Positions 63,595 through 64,000 of a stretch of 64,000 nt of DNA are shown piece after piece. The notes under the pieces were generated by a model. The model made no database searches and was not told the DNA's origin. It saw only the letters and a program-made list of their open reading frames with translations. Source of the DNA: CBDFGQ01 sp965247295 (GTDB taxonomy: Bacteria > Chloroflexota > Dehalococcoidia > Lucifugimonadales > JAGWBF01); NCBI GenBank assembly GCA_965247295.1, contig CBDFGQ010000003.1, positions 186,001 to 250,000 on the forward strand, written 5' to 3'. A program made the position numbers and the translations under genes. Position 1 is the first letter of the stretch. Each line of letters starts with the position of its first letter.

Positions 63595-64000
63595 TTACAG
63601 CACAGACCCGGCCACCGGCGGCAACGGTCCGCCTGCTGGGATGAACCCCCCGTAGCCGGGTCGCTGCTCCAGCTTGCCCTTGTTGAACAGGACCTGGCCC
63701 CGCAGCAGGGTCATCCAGGGTCTGCCGTGCACCTTCCGTCCCTCGTAGGGCGTGAACCTGGCGCCGCTCTGGTGGTCCTTCTCCGTAATGGTGGTCTCCC
63801 CTTCGGGGTCCCAGATGACCAGATCGGCGTCTGAGCCGGGGCGGATGACCCCCTTCCGTGGGTATATACCGAAAATGCGGGCCGGGTTCTCCGCCATGAC
63901 ACGGGCCATCCACCACAGGGGCAGGCCCCGTTTCACCACCCCCTCGCTGTATACCAGGGGGACTATAGTCTCTATGGAGGGGGCGCCATGGGGCACCGGG
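63595..64000 (-). CDS. Dihydropyrimidinase/dihydroorotase-like amidohydrolase, C-terminal part (5' partial)
   Basis: The frame enters from the right edge and stops at 63595, giving 135 residues. It begins within PVPHGAPSIETIVPLVY and contains VMAENPARIFGIYPRKGVIRPGSDADLVIWDPE, the typical end of cyclic amidohydrolases (hydantoinase, dihydropyrimidinase, allantoinase), followed by a RFTPYEGRKVHGRP strand and RGQVLFNKGKL. The metal-binding HxH and Lys lie outside the window. Such enzymes open cyclic amides. With MmgE/PrpD downstream and the amidohydrolase and AllA-like genes at 48-51 kb, ring-nitrogen catabolism is again suggested. Confidence 0.85.
   Translation of the reverse strand, partial: PVPHGAPSIETIVPLVYSEGVVKRGLPLWWMARVMAENPARIFGIYPRKGVIRPGSDADLVIWDPEGETTITEKDHQSGARFTPYEGRKVHGRPWMTLLRGQVLFNKGKLEQRPGYGGFIPAGGPLPPVAGSVL

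Overview
The window looks like a GC-rich chromosomal segment of an uncultured, probably marine or subsurface Chloroflexota bacterium (Dehalococcoidia/SAR202-like). The reasons are four family III CoA-transferase genes, one of them a double-domain fusion, a luciferase-like flavin oxidoreductase, MmgE/PrpD and amidohydrolase genes, NHL/PD40 beta-propellers, a transaldolase-PGI fusion, and a 23S rRNA gene that is not linked to 16S or 5S. The lineage is an inference from gene content. No taxonomic marker was compared.

Layout. 1-6.6 kb: the end of jag, a BtpA-family gene, a CinA/PncC-nucleotidylyltransferase fusion, flavin reductase, a Rid protein, a CapA-like protein, a repeat-containing lipoprotein and a MarR regulator divergent from an NmrA-type SDR gene. 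7.8-11.4 kb: a selenium island. grdC and grdA (glycine-reductase type) lie on the minus strand and selD on the plus strand. Both grdA (codon 43) and selD (codon 17) contain an in-frame UGA at the family's redox position, so ordinary ORF calling truncates both. 11.4-23.4 kb: an MFS exporter, an LLM flavin monooxygenase, and a run of CoA-transferases, a cysteine hydrolase, an enoyl-CoA hydratase and a quinone oxidoreductase that looks like a CoA-dependent catabolic block. 24.7-33.7 kb: a redox operon (tal-pgi, a flavin disulfide reductase, gnd, zwf, a broken FMN reductase and a broken Grx-TrxB fusion) that would make NADPH and pass it to thiol reductases. 34-41.3 kb: DUF3179, a class IV aminotransferase, fhs, ffh and an RDD protein. 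41.4-45 kb: 23S rRNA with a strong promoter and processing stem, a tiny CxxCxGxG zinc-binding-type protein and initiator tRNA-Met. 45-64 kb: beta-propeller proteins mixed with a lone molybdenum hydroxylase large subunit, an amidohydrolase, a ureidoglycolate-lyase-like gene, DUF1800, an amidase, treT with DUF5752, a methyltransferase, MmgE/PrpD and a dihydropyrimidinase-like fragment.

Five genes (trxB, FMN reductase, DUF3179, RDD, BNR propeller) carry small frameshifts although both sides of each break still read as good family sequence, and a perfect 185-bp tandem duplication sits at one of them. Either this genome is losing genes or the assembly has indel errors. The most interesting content is the pair of hidden selenoproteins and the partial glycine-reductase-type system. 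No CRISPR array, insertion sequence or phage was seen.
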